From positions 1-42,149 of the IMG/VR virus record IMGVR_UViG_3300020193_000917: 42,149 bases of DNA; one strand, 5' to 3'. Shown in pieces: positions 7,513 through 16,500 of this stretch (position 1 is the first letter of the stretch; the number at the start of each line of letters is the position of its first letter). Below the pieces are notes generated by a model that was not told the origin of the DNA, ran no database searches, and saw only the letters and a list, made by a program, of their open reading frames with translations. The translations under genes were made by a program, and so were the position numbers. This DNA comes from a virus.

Positions 7513-7998
7513 ATGCCAGTATTGGACCCAAATGAAATAATGTTCACTGCGTTTGAACCTACAGTATCAAACCGCTTTATCATGTACATAGACGGAATTC
7601 CTTCTTACATGATCAAAAAGGCAGACGCTCCTGGTGTTACTTTAAATGAGATCAAGTTAGATCATATCAACGTTTACCGCAAAATCAAAGGTAAAGCTGA
7701 ATGGCGTGATTTAACATTATCTCTTTATAATCCAATCTCTCCATCTGGCCAACAAGCCGTGATTGAGTGGGTACGTCTACACCATGAATCTGTAACAGGC
7801 CGTAACGGCTACTCTGACTTTTACAAGAAAGACCTTAATTTGTCTATTTTAGGTCCTGTTGGTGATATCGTAAGTGAGTGGATCATCAAAGGTGCTTTTA
7901 TAAAAGAAGCAACTTTCGGCAGTTACGACTGGTCAACATCTGATCCAACAGAATTGACTATGTCTATAGGAATGGATTATGCAGTATTGAATTACTAA
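7513..7998 (+). CDS. Tail tube protein (T4 gp19-like)
   Basis: Builds the inner tail tube. The 161 aa matches T4 gp19 (163). Seen: the N-terminal SNRFIMYIDGIPSYMIKKAD strand pair, AWRDLTL-type strand (EWRDLTLSLYNPI), the helix QQAVIEWVRLHHESVTG, and the C-terminal KEATFGSYDWSTSDPTELTM beta hairpin typical of tube proteins. It has its own upstream motif and a strong terminator after it, so it can be expressed at high level as a single-gene unit. Confidence 0.92.
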   Translation: MPVLDPNEIMFTAFEPTVSNRFIMYIDGIPSYMIKKADAPGVTLNEIKLDHINVYRKIKGKAEWRDLTLSLYNPISPSGQQAVIEWVRLHHESVTGRNGYSDFYKKDLNLSILGPVGDIVSEWIIKGAFIKEATFGSYDWSTSDPTELTMSIGMDYAVLNY

Positions 7999-8022
7999 TA
8001 CGCTACTTATACCTCCAACAAG

Positions 8023-8049
8023 AAAGGCCTCTTACTAGGGGCTTTTTTT
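8023..8049 (+). terminator. Intrinsic terminator after the tube gene
   Basis: Stem AAAGGCCTC (8023-8031), a 6-nt loop and GGGGCTTTT, running into seven T residues (8043-8049). Nine pairs including G-T wobbles. Confidence 0.8.
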
Positions 8050-8073
8050 ATTTTAGTAAATTTAATATTAGTA

Positions 8074-8080
8074 TATTTAT
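8074..8080 (+). promoter_or_regulatory. ATATTTAT-class putative phage promoter
   Basis: Context tagta-TATTTAT-atata, 19 nt before ATG 8100 and just after a terminator. It reads TATATTTAT. Confidence 0.55.
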
Positions 8081-8099
8081 ATATAAAAGACAATAGTTT

Positions 8100-8867
8100 A
8101 TGAGCGAACAAAAGTTTACGGTACCTACAGAAATGATCGACCTTCCAAGTAAAGGTCTTATCTACCCAAAAGAAAACCCACTATCATCAGGTAAAGTTGA
8201 AATGAAGTACATGACGGCAAAAGAGGAAGACATCCTTACAAATGTCAACCTACTACGTCAGGGCCTCGCCATCGAGAAGATGCTCAAGAGCCTAATCAAA
8301 TCATCTATCAACTACGAAGACTTAACCTTAGGTGACAGGAATGGTTTGCTGATAGCCGCCAGAATTCTAGCCTATGGTAAGGATTACTCTTTTAAGTATC
8401 TTAACCCAAATACTAATGAAGAAGAGAAAGTGGAAACAGATCTACAAAACTTAAAGTATAAAGAGATTGATTGGTCTAAGCTTGCTAATAAAAACGAGTT
8501 TATCTTTACTCTTCCTTATTCTAAGAATGAAGTGACGTTCAAGATCTTGACTGTAACTGATGACAAGAAAATTGATGAAGAGATAAAAGGTATGAAGAAG
8601 ATAGTAGGTCAAGAAGCAGGTATACTGTCCACAAGACTTAAACATCAAATTATATCAGTAAATGGTGACTATTCTGTTAAAACTATTCGCGACTTTATCG
8701 ATCAAGGATACCTCCTATCAAGAGACTCAATCGAGCTCAGAAAGTATATTGCAGAAGTAACACCAGATATTGATACTACAATAACATTTACTTTAAAAGA
8801 CTCTACAGAGATACAAACAACCCTTCCTATGGGTGCAGAGTTCTTTTTTCCCGGGAGCGGACTATAG
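8100..8867 (+). CDS. T4 gp26-like baseplate hub/tail assembly protein
   Basis: 255 aa. The N-terminal LPSKGLIYPKENPLSSGKVE and MKYMTAKEEDILTN stretch matches the T4_baseplate family (gp26-like), which behaves like a tail-assembly factor. The rest is helix plus a beta part ending TLPMGAEFFFPGSGL. The frame ends at TAG 8865 inside a T-rich stretch (TTC TTT TTT CCC). A second frame continues there as SFFPGADYRSAFMTECFE, so part of the ribosomes may shift and make a longer fusion. Placement immediately upstream of the tape measure supports a chaperone role. Confidence 0.75.
   Translation: MSEQKFTVPTEMIDLPSKGLIYPKENPLSSGKVEMKYMTAKEEDILTNVNLLRQGLAIEKMLKSLIKSSINYEDLTLGDRNGLLIAARILAYGKDYSFKYLNPNTNEEEKVETDLQNLKYKEIDWSKLANKNEFIFTLPYSKNEVTFKILTVTDDKKIDEEIKGMKKIVGQEAGILSTRLKHQIISVNGDYSVKTIRDFIDQGYLLSRDSIELRKYIAEVTPDIDTTITFTLKDSTEIQTTLPMGAEFFFPGSGL
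8844..8856 (+). promoter_or_regulatory. Possible translational frameshift site in the gp26-like gene
   Basis: The end of the gp26-like frame reads TTC TTT TTT CCC GGG. A -2 slip on the six T residues (8844-8849) or a +1 slip at CCC-G would move ribosomes into the frame of the next gene, which is open from at least 8833 through the TAG of the first gene to 9132. Both frames encode FFPG here. Inferred from sequence only. Confidence 0.4.
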
Positions 8868-8877
8868 GTCCGCATTC

Positions 8878-9132
8878 ATGACCGAATGCTTTGAACTCAC
8901 TTATCACGGAGGCGGCGGTTTTAGTTGGACCGAGGTGTGGAATATGCCTGTAACTACTAGACGTTTTAACCTCAAGAAGATTAACCAATACCTTGAGAAG
9001 GTAGAAGAGATGCGTAATGAAGGCCGGCAAAAAGTTACAGAGAAAACAGATATGTCTAAAGTTAAACTGCCTGAATTTATGAAAAAGGCAGAAGAGCCTA
9101 CCTTTGTATCTAAGGTAAAAACCAAAAGGTAA
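8878..9132 (+). CDS. Small tail-assembly partner downstream of gp26-like protein
   Basis: At least 84 aa. The core is ECFELTYHGGGGFSWTEVWN, then MPVTTRRFNLKKINQYLEK, then a charged tail. The MPxxxR helix pattern resembles the short second components of phage tail-assembly chaperone pairs, and the position fits T4 gp51 only by neighbourhood. ATG 8878 lies 10 nt after the previous stop. The frame is open further upstream, with GTG at 8833 as an alternative start, and YRSAF before the ATG looks protein-like. The real product may be a frameshift fusion with the gp26-like protein. Confidence 0.6.
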   Translation: MTECFELTYHGGGGFSWTEVWNMPVTTRRFNLKKINQYLEKVEEMRNEGRQKVTEKTDMSKVKLPEFMKKAEEPTFVSKVKTKR

Positions 9133-9133
9133 A

Positions 9134-9140
9134 TATTTAT
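9134..9140 (+). promoter_or_regulatory. ATATTTAT-class putative phage promoter (tape measure)
   Basis: Context gtaaa-TATTTAT-tcgta, 20 nt before ATG 9161, immediately after the stop of the previous gene. Confidence 0.5.
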
Positions 9141-9160
9141 TCGTAAGCAGTATAATGTAA

Positions 9161-11407
9161 ATGGCTAACGATAATCAAAATACAGGACCGGATAAAGGCC
9201 AAATTAGGCAAACTGTTTCCGATATAAAGGATATTAAGAGAGAGCAGGGAGACTTTAATGATACCATTAAAGAATCAATAAATTTACTTAAGAATTTAGA
9301 CAGGTCTTATGAAAGAATAGAAGCGCGTTTAGAAACTCTCAATAGATCAAGTATTAATGTTAAAGAGATAAATCAAGAGCTATCTAAAGCTAAACAAAAA
9401 GAGTTTATTACATCTAAACAATTATCAGATCTAGAAAAGAAGCTAGAAGGAGATTCTAAAAATAGAGTAGATAACTATTTGAAATCTCAAAACCTAGTAA
9501 AGTCATTTGAAGATAAACTCCTAGAGGCTAGACAAAAAGGAGAAATCTCGGGGATAGAAATAGCAGAAAAAAGATTAGATAGGGCTCTAGTATTAAATGA
9601 AAGACACAAATCTCTTTTAGATGTTCAAGAGGCAGAATTAATAGCTTTAAGAGAAGCTGACAGAATAGCTAAAGAAGGAATTAAAATAGGAGAAGAAAAG
9701 CTAAAGAAAGAAAAAGAGCTTAGAAAAGAAGTTGGTTATAGTGGAGCAGCTCTTGGTTTATTTGCTAAAAAACTAGGGCTAGGAAATGATGCTTATGAAC
9801 AAATGGTTGAAAAGGCCAGAGATCTTAATAAAGAAGGAAAAAAACTTACATTTGCAGATAAGTTAGGTGCATTAGGAAAAGCAGCCGGAGCAGGTTTAAA
9901 AGAAACTGTAAAAGATCCTTTAACTGCTATCCCTATGACTGTGGGTGCTATAGGAGGTATTGTTATTGCTTTAAAATCTGTATTCGATTACATACTAGGT
10001 ATACAAGATAAAACTGTCAAGTTTGCAAGAGCTATGAACCTTTCAACAGGTGAAGCTCGAGCAATTAAAAAGGAGTTTGCTAGTCTTAGCATTTCTTCTG
10101 GAGACTTATTCATCGATAGTCAAAAGATGGTTGAGTCTCAAATGGAGTTTGTAGATGCATTAGGTGTAACTAATAGACTTACTAATGAACAGTTAGCTAC
10201 TAATATTAAACTAAGAGATATAGCAGGCCTTGACTTAGAAACAAGAAAAGGTATAGTTGAAGCTTCAACATTAACAGGTAAGTCATCAGAAAGTATAACT
10301 AAATCTGTTTTATCACAAGTAGTAGGTTTAAAACAAGCAACAGGAATTGGTTTTAGTTATCAGAAGATACTTAAAGAAGCTTCTAATTTAGGTGGCTATT
10401 TAGGATTATCTTTTGCAAAATACCCAGCGCAATTAACTAAATCATTAGTTACTGTTAAGTCAATGGGCTTAGAACTAAAGCAACTTGATTCAATAGCAGA
10501 TTCTTTCTTAGACTTTGAGTCTTCAATATCAAAACAATTTGAAGCACAACTATTAACTGGTAAAGATATTAATCTAAATAAAGCTCGTGAAGCTTTTTTG
10601 AATAACGATCTTGCCACAGCAGCTTCTGAAATAACAAGACAAGTTGGATCTGCTAATGACTTCTTGAAGTTAAATCGTATACAAGCTGATTCTCTTGCTT
10701 CTGCATTTGGTATGACAAGAGATCAAATGGGAGATATGTTGAAGCAACAAGAGTTATTAAGTAAATTAGGGGCAAAAGATCTTAAAGATGCGCAAGCAAA
10801 AGTGCAAGCATTAAAAGCGCAAGGTAAATCTAAAGAAGAGATCATTAAACTTACTGGTGAAGAAGCATATCAAAACTTAACTAATGCGTCTCTTCAAGAA
10901 AAGATTGGCGCTTTCATGGAGAAGATAAAACAATCAATAGCCGACTTTGTTGAACATTCTGGTATTATAGGAAAGATAGAAAACTTTTTTAAGTTTATCT
11001 CTGAGCCAAAAAACATCCAAGCTATTATAATAAAAATAAGAGATATATTTGCACAGGTCGTAGACATAGTTGCTACCATTGCTTCAGGAGTTGTTGGAGT
11101 ATTAGACTTTTTTGGTGCAATATCAGATGAAAAAGCAGATAGTATACAAGCATTTCTTGAAGGAACCGGTGATAAAATTAGATCTTTAGGCGGAGACTTT
11201 GGAGGCGTAAGTGTTGAAAATAATGCTGCTGCACCAACTACAACTGGTACAAATACTAATGTTCAAGATAATATGAAAATGGCAAGAGTGCCTAAAAATG
11301 AAATGATTAATGTAAATGTAACTACATATGTGGTTGATACTAAGCGCGATGCTGAAGCAAGGGCAAGAAGAAATCCAGATCTTGATAATCAAACGGGGGC
11401 TCAATAA
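9161..11407 (+). CDS. Tail tape measure-like protein
   Basis: 748 aa. Residues 1-200 are long charged coiled coil. A hydrophobic, Gly/Ala-rich segment AIPMTVGAIGGIVIALKSVF follows (about 256-275), then an extended helical region with many KxxG and QxxL repeats. A second hydrophobic stretch IIIKIRDIFAQVVDIVATIA comes near residue 620, followed by a low-complexity Asn/Thr tail. This architecture and the position right after a gp26-like/partner pair identify the length-determining tail protein, functionally equal to T4 gp29. It is short for a tape measure, which implies a tail near 100 nm by the usual length rule (rough). Confidence 0.78.
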   Translation: MANDNQNTGPDKGQIRQTVSDIKDIKREQGDFNDTIKESINLLKNLDRSYERIEARLETLNRSSINVKEINQELSKAKQKEFITSKQLSDLEKKLEGDSKNRVDNYLKSQNLVKSFEDKLLEARQKGEISGIEIAEKRLDRALVLNERHKSLLDVQEAELIALREADRIAKEGIKIGEEKLKKEKELRKEVGYSGAALGLFAKKLGLGNDAYEQMVEKARDLNKEGKKLTFADKLGALGKAAGAGLKETVKDPLTAIPMTVGAIGGIVIALKSVFDYILGIQDKTVKFARAMNLSTGEARAIKKEFASLSISSGDLFIDSQKMVESQMEFVDALGVTNRLTNEQLATNIKLRDIAGLDLETRKGIVEASTLTGKSSESITKSVLSQVVGLKQATGIGFSYQKILKEASNLGGYLGLSFAKYPAQLTKSLVTVKSMGLELKQLDSIADSFLDFESSISKQFEAQLLTGKDINLNKAREAFLNNDLATAASEITRQVGSANDFLKLNRIQADSLASAFGMTRDQMGDMLKQQELLSKLGAKDLKDAQAKVQALKAQGKSKEEIIKLTGEEAYQNLTNASLQEKIGAFMEKIKQSIADFVEHSGIIGKIENFFKFISEPKNIQAIIIKIRDIFAQVVDIVATIASGVVGVLDFFGAISDEKADSIQAFLEGTGDKIRSLGGDFGGVSVENNAAAPTTTGTNTNVQDNMKMARVPKNEMINVNVTTYVVDTKRDAEARARRNPDLDNQTGAQ

Positions 11408-11412
11408 AAACA

Positions 11413-13248
11413 ATGCCTTTAATTGACTTACAAACTAACCTAAAGAACCTCAGGTTCGGAAATGATAGACCAGGCTATGGTTCATCAGGCCTTCCTTATA
11501 TTCAAACTATAATGCCTGATACACCGAATGCTACTGGCACATTTCAACCTATATATAGACCAGGCTCTACTGGAGGTTTAGACTTTCCTATTAGAGGAGG
11601 TCAGTTAGAGTTTAACTTAGGCACACAATCATTTACTGTTTCTAGTAGAATAGATAAATCAAGAATCAAAAAGTTCTTTGAAGACAGGCCAAGAGGCACT
11701 GCTTTTATACAAAAACAAGTAGGGCTACAATTATCTAATCCTAAGATTGAGACTGGAAACACTTTGTTTGGTATTCCTCAAGGGCTTCCTTTCCCTGGTT
11801 TATTAGAAAACACTAGAGTGTATAACCTAGGTGCAAATACACTTGCTCAAGTAGGTGTGTCTGGAACAGGTTTTCACGCTAATAGAGCAGGATTAATACC
11901 GTTTAATCCATTTGAGAAGTTCTACTATGATATAGTAAACAAGCAAAATGTAACAAACCAGAGAGCGTCTAATAGGCTTTATAATTTACTAACCTTAAAG
12001 ATGACTACAGGAGACCCATTTGCAAACCCAGCAAATGTGCCAGATATTAATCTAGTAAACACACTAGGTATATCACTTAATAGAAACATGATATATCAGT
12101 ATCTAGGAGGTCCTAACTCTGTTTATGGTATAGGTACTACAACTATACCAAGAGTAGTTGATACAACTAAGCTTGTATCTAGTAGAGCTATGAATTACGA
12201 TCTGTTATTACAACAAGAATCTAATCTTGTTGGTTGGAGCGGAGGAGGAAACCCTAATCCAGAACTTCAAGATTTTAGAGAAAAAATTAATAAAGATGCT
12301 GGAGGTATTATATTCTCTAATACATGGACTAAAGAACAATCTGTAGACTATAAATTCTTTACCAACAAAAAAGATAAGCTAAACTTAACACATCCCTTTC
12401 TATTCATAAACGATCAAGCACCTTGGGAAGTACAAGAAAATAAAAATAGTACTCAAGATCTTATTAAGTTTATTTTTGAAGCAATATCTAATGACAATCC
12501 TAGTGTTTCAACAGCAATATTCTTTAGAGCATTTTTAATAGCTGGTATTACTGATACAAATAATGCGGAATTAAATTCATTTAAATATATAGGTAGAGGT
12601 GAGAGTTTCTTTACATATCAAGGTTTTACTAGAACGATAGGATTTTCTTTTAGAGTAGCTGCTCAGTCTAAAGAAGAGTTAAGGCCTATGTACAATAGGT
12701 TAAATACGCTGCTAGGTCAAGTTTACCCAGATTATAGCTATACACAAGGTATAATGAGAGCCCCTGTAGTTCGTGTAACTATTGGTGATTATCTATATCG
12801 TGTACCTGGTTTTATTGAATCTATTAATTTAACTGTTGATAATGATATGCCATGGGAAATTAATTTAGATGGAGACTTAGCACAACTTCCACAAGTAGTA
12901 GATGTTGCTGTTACATTTAGACCAATTCTAGATGTACTTCCTAAGAGACCATCTACAAAGTCTACTAAAACTATAACAGTTAATAAACAAACTGTAACGG
13001 CTACAGAAACAGAAACTATTACAAGTGAAGTTACACCGTTAATTGCTAATGTTCCAAAGTCCTCTACTAGTGATTCTAATACTTTTATATTTCCAACTTT
13101 AAAACCATTACAAATAGTAACTAATAGAGTTGCAACAAATAAAGAGTTATTTCCTAATAAACCTTTTAATTTACGTAAAGCAGTTAAATCATTTGATAAG
13201 TTTGTACAATCACAATTTGGCTTTGGCAATAATAAAACTTCAGAATAA
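11413..13248 (+). CDS. Baseplate/tail tube-associated structural protein
   Basis: 611 aa. Pro/Gly/Asn-rich N-terminal third, a central region with KFFTNKKDKLNLTHPFLFI, and a C-terminal domain (about 390-510). The last contains GFTRTIGFSFRVAAQSKEEL, YNRLNTLLGQVYPDY, APVVRVTIGDYLYRVPGFIE and INLTVDNDMPWEINLDG. That last part resembles tube-like domains of baseplate tube-initiator or hub proteins (gp48/gp54-type). The Thr-rich end is probably flexible. It is followed 10 nt later by the LysM wedge gene. Structural role likely; exact position in the baseplate is inferred. Confidence 0.65.
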   Translation: MPLIDLQTNLKNLRFGNDRPGYGSSGLPYIQTIMPDTPNATGTFQPIYRPGSTGGLDFPIRGGQLEFNLGTQSFTVSSRIDKSRIKKFFEDRPRGTAFIQKQVGLQLSNPKIETGNTLFGIPQGLPFPGLLENTRVYNLGANTLAQVGVSGTGFHANRAGLIPFNPFEKFYYDIVNKQNVTNQRASNRLYNLLTLKMTTGDPFANPANVPDINLVNTLGISLNRNMIYQYLGGPNSVYGIGTTTIPRVVDTTKLVSSRAMNYDLLLQQESNLVGWSGGGNPNPELQDFREKINKDAGGIIFSNTWTKEQSVDYKFFTNKKDKLNLTHPFLFINDQAPWEVQENKNSTQDLIKFIFEAISNDNPSVSTAIFFRAFLIAGITDTNNAELNSFKYIGRGESFFTYQGFTRTIGFSFRVAAQSKEELRPMYNRLNTLLGQVYPDYSYTQGIMRAPVVRVTIGDYLYRVPGFIESINLTVDNDMPWEINLDGDLAQLPQVVDVAVTFRPILDVLPKRPSTKSTKTITVNKQTVTATETETITSEVTPLIANVPKSSTSDSNTFIFPTLKPLQIVTNRVATNKELFPNKPFNLRKAVKSFDKFVQSQFGFGNNKTSE

Positions 13249-13258
13249 TGTTTAAAAT

Positions 13259-13567
13259 ATGAACTATAGATATCAAAATATAGAAGTTATCAAGTACGCT
13301 GCAACAGGGAGTCAGTATTATGTTAATAATATATACCCTGAAATACCGCTTACTAATGACGATAATTATATTATTACAGTTTTAGGTGATAGATTAGATC
13401 TACTGGCCTTTGACTTTTATGGCGATTCTAGCTTTTGGTGGGTAATTGCTTCAGCAAACGCACTATCAGGAGATTCATTAGTAGTAGAACCAGGCACACA
13501 ACTTCGTATACCTGTAGATTTAATTGGAGCAATTAACACGTATAAAATAGTAAACGCCATAAGATAG
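13259..13567 (+). CDS. LysM-containing baseplate wedge protein (gp53-like)
   Basis: 102 aa. The C-terminal two thirds is a LysM-like fold: NYIITVLGDRLDLLAFDFYG, SSFWWVIASANAL, then VVEPGTQLRIP (residues ~38-92). This pattern is shared by T4 gp53 and other small baseplate LysM proteins that join wedge to hub. The ATG at 13259 follows an 8-nt gap with no Shine-Dalgarno. It lies between two large baseplate genes, as expected for this family. Confidence 0.75.
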   Translation: MNYRYQNIEVIKYAATGSQYYVNNIYPEIPLTNDDNYIITVLGDRLDLLAFDFYGDSSFWWVIASANALSGDSLVVEPGTQLRIPVDLIGAINTYKIVNAIR

Positions 13568-13569
13568 TT

Positions 13570-16500
13570 ATGCCATTTGATAGTAATAAGATATCAAATA
13601 TTATTGGCACTAAAATCCCGCAATGGTTAATAAACCAGTTGGATACTAGAGCTAATCAAGGAGCTAGAGATTCTAGAGATAATAATAATATTTTATTTCT
13701 CTCTAATAAAACTGCTTGGATAAGACTTGTTTCTTCTATAGACTTATTGAATCCTAGTGACATAGAATATTTTAGAAAAATAGTAGGAGACTCGATACAA
13801 AACAAAGAAGACCTTGCTAAAGAATTTGTTTTGTTTGGTGGTACATCAAAATATCTAAGAGAGAATTCATATCAACAAAGATCAGGTATTGGAAAGGATG
13901 GTGCTTATGGTATATTAGGAGACGTAGAAATCCAACAGTTTGGTTATAGACCAATGCCAGGCATAACATCTGTTATTATTGATACTCAAGGTAAGTTAGG
14001 TTCACTTAGAGCAGCAACCATTAATTTTAAATGTTGGGATAAAACGCAATTAGACATTATAGATGCACTTTATTTTAAGCTTGGTTTTACTATGTTCTTA
14101 GAGTGGGGCCAAACTTTTTTTTATCCTGATGGCAGTAGTAGAGTGCAGTCATCTGAATTCTATTCTATAGATCCTTTTAAACAAAATTTAACAAAAGAAG
14201 AGATTGCAATTGAAATAAGTAAAAATGTTAGGCAGTCTGAAGGTAACTATGATGCACTATTAGGCATGGTTACTAACTTTAACTTTACTTATAATCAAGA
14301 TGGTGGATATGATTGTACTCTTAAATTGATGGCTCTTGGTATATTAGGAGACTCTATAAAAATTAATAATTCAGGAGGACTGCCTGGTATATTAAGAGAT
14401 GAGATATTATTATTAAGTAATACTTTAGTAAAAATTTCGCAACTGAGTCAAGGTTCTAGTGAAGATGTGGTTGAAAAATATCCTAATGATCTTTTACAAG
14501 CTTTAGTTAAATTATTAAGATTACAATATGTAAATCCTGAAAAGGGATTCGCAGAACCTTTTAGTAATCTGCCTCAAAATACTTTTGATACCATCAGTTT
14601 TAGATCCTCTGATTTTTATTCTAGACAAGCAGTTTTAAGTTTAAAATATAATATTAGAAATTATGAGCTTATAAAAAGCAATCCCGTTCCATTAGTACTA
14701 CCTTCAAGATGGGCATTAAAACCTAAAGAAGGAAGAAATATTTTAACAAAAGATCAAGTAAATGCTATAAAGAATTCAGAGTTTTATGAATTTGATTATA
14801 TTATAAGAGATAGCTCACCGTTATATCTTATAGGTAGAACAGGGCAGATATTAGATACATCAAAATTATCAAACTACTTTTTAGAATTTGATGCTAATTA
14901 TTTAGATGAAAAAATACATAAAGGTATTTCTGCATATGCAGTAAGAACTCCCGATGGTGATCCACCAAATAAAGATTTTTATGAATATAAAATATCTTAT
15001 GGTAAATCCCAAGGTCCAGATTATTATAATTTTGATATAAAAGTTTATAACAAGTTATCAAATGCTAAAGTAGATAATACACAATATAAGAGTGGTTTTC
15101 TTACTATTGATCTTGGAGGAAAAAGAAGTGATTATATTTTACAAAACGTTATAGAAAAATTAAAAATAATCCAAGGGGGCGTTTATGAATCAGGTGTTAG
15201 TGTAAAATTAACTCAAATAAAAGAGGATGGAACATTTGTAGTTACTATTTCATATGAAAATTTTGAATCACCAGGAACTATCGAACGTGCAGAATATTAT
15301 AGCGATGTCTTAAAAGAACCAGATCCAGGTACTGGGGATAGTAGTTTCTCAGTTACTTATAAAGGTACAGTTGAAATAGAATTTATTTTTAAAGATAGTT
15401 CATTTATTAATAAAATAACAGGAACAGAAAATTCTAAAGTTCAAATAAATCCATATAGTGAGGCTATAGCAAAAACTAATGCGCAAAATAAAAAGCAATT
15501 TGAAGCTACTTTAAAAGAAGAACAAAGAAAAGATCAAGACGCTAGATCAGAACAAATTTTACAAGCCCTATCTTCACAATCTTCTTTAGAACTTATTTTA
15601 AGAACCATAGAAGTTAAAGCTCTTACAGAAGCGATTCAAAAAACAAAAAGTTCAGAAATTGATAAAAAAGTACATCCTTTTAAAATATATAATCCAATAA
15701 TAGAATCACAAAATATTCCATTTTATAAACAAATATTTTCTAATGGAATATTCTCACCTATTATAGATGATTTACTTAATGAAAAAATAGATGATAATTT
15801 ATATAGTACAAATAAAAGAATTAGTGTAATAGATAGATTAAAAATATATAGTAAATATGGATTTGCGACACAGTTATTATCAGGAGAATCTATAGAAAAC
15901 TTTAAAGATAATCAAGTTGATTTTAAAGAGTTATTAAGAGCCTATGTTGTACCTTATATAATAAACCAAGAAATCGTATCAGGTGCTTATACAAACCACC
16001 CAGTTTATATTCCTTTAGGTTTATTATTAATGATATTGAATCATAATTGTACTATATATGATTCTAAAACAAATCAGGAAAATCAAACCCCTTTAGTATA
16101 TATTGATTTTAATCCTAATTTAAATTTCTTTTTAACTAATACTAAACAACTAAGTACAAATCCATTTAAGGTTTTAATTCCTTACGAAGGAACCTTTTCA
16201 GATTATCAAGCTTTATTCTCTACAAATATTTTAAATACTAATAAAGATGCAATTTTACCACAGACAAAAAATAGTGAATCAATCCCACTATTTAAAACTC
16301 CAGATGATGATCTACTATCTGCACAAATACCTCCTATAAAATATGATCAAACAACTAATAATTCTTATAGAGGTAAGTTAATGAATATTCTATTAAATAT
16401 AGATTATTTAGTAGAGTTAGTTAAAGATTATAGTTTAAAGGATGGTACAAATAGCATATATCTAAAACCTTTTTTAGAACAAGTTATAATTGATATTAAT

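Noticed and set aside
12789-13229. Long minus-strand reading frame
   Set aside because: It lies within a baseplate gene in antisense and shows low-complexity Val/Thr sequence. All other minus-strand frames in the window are similar shadows.
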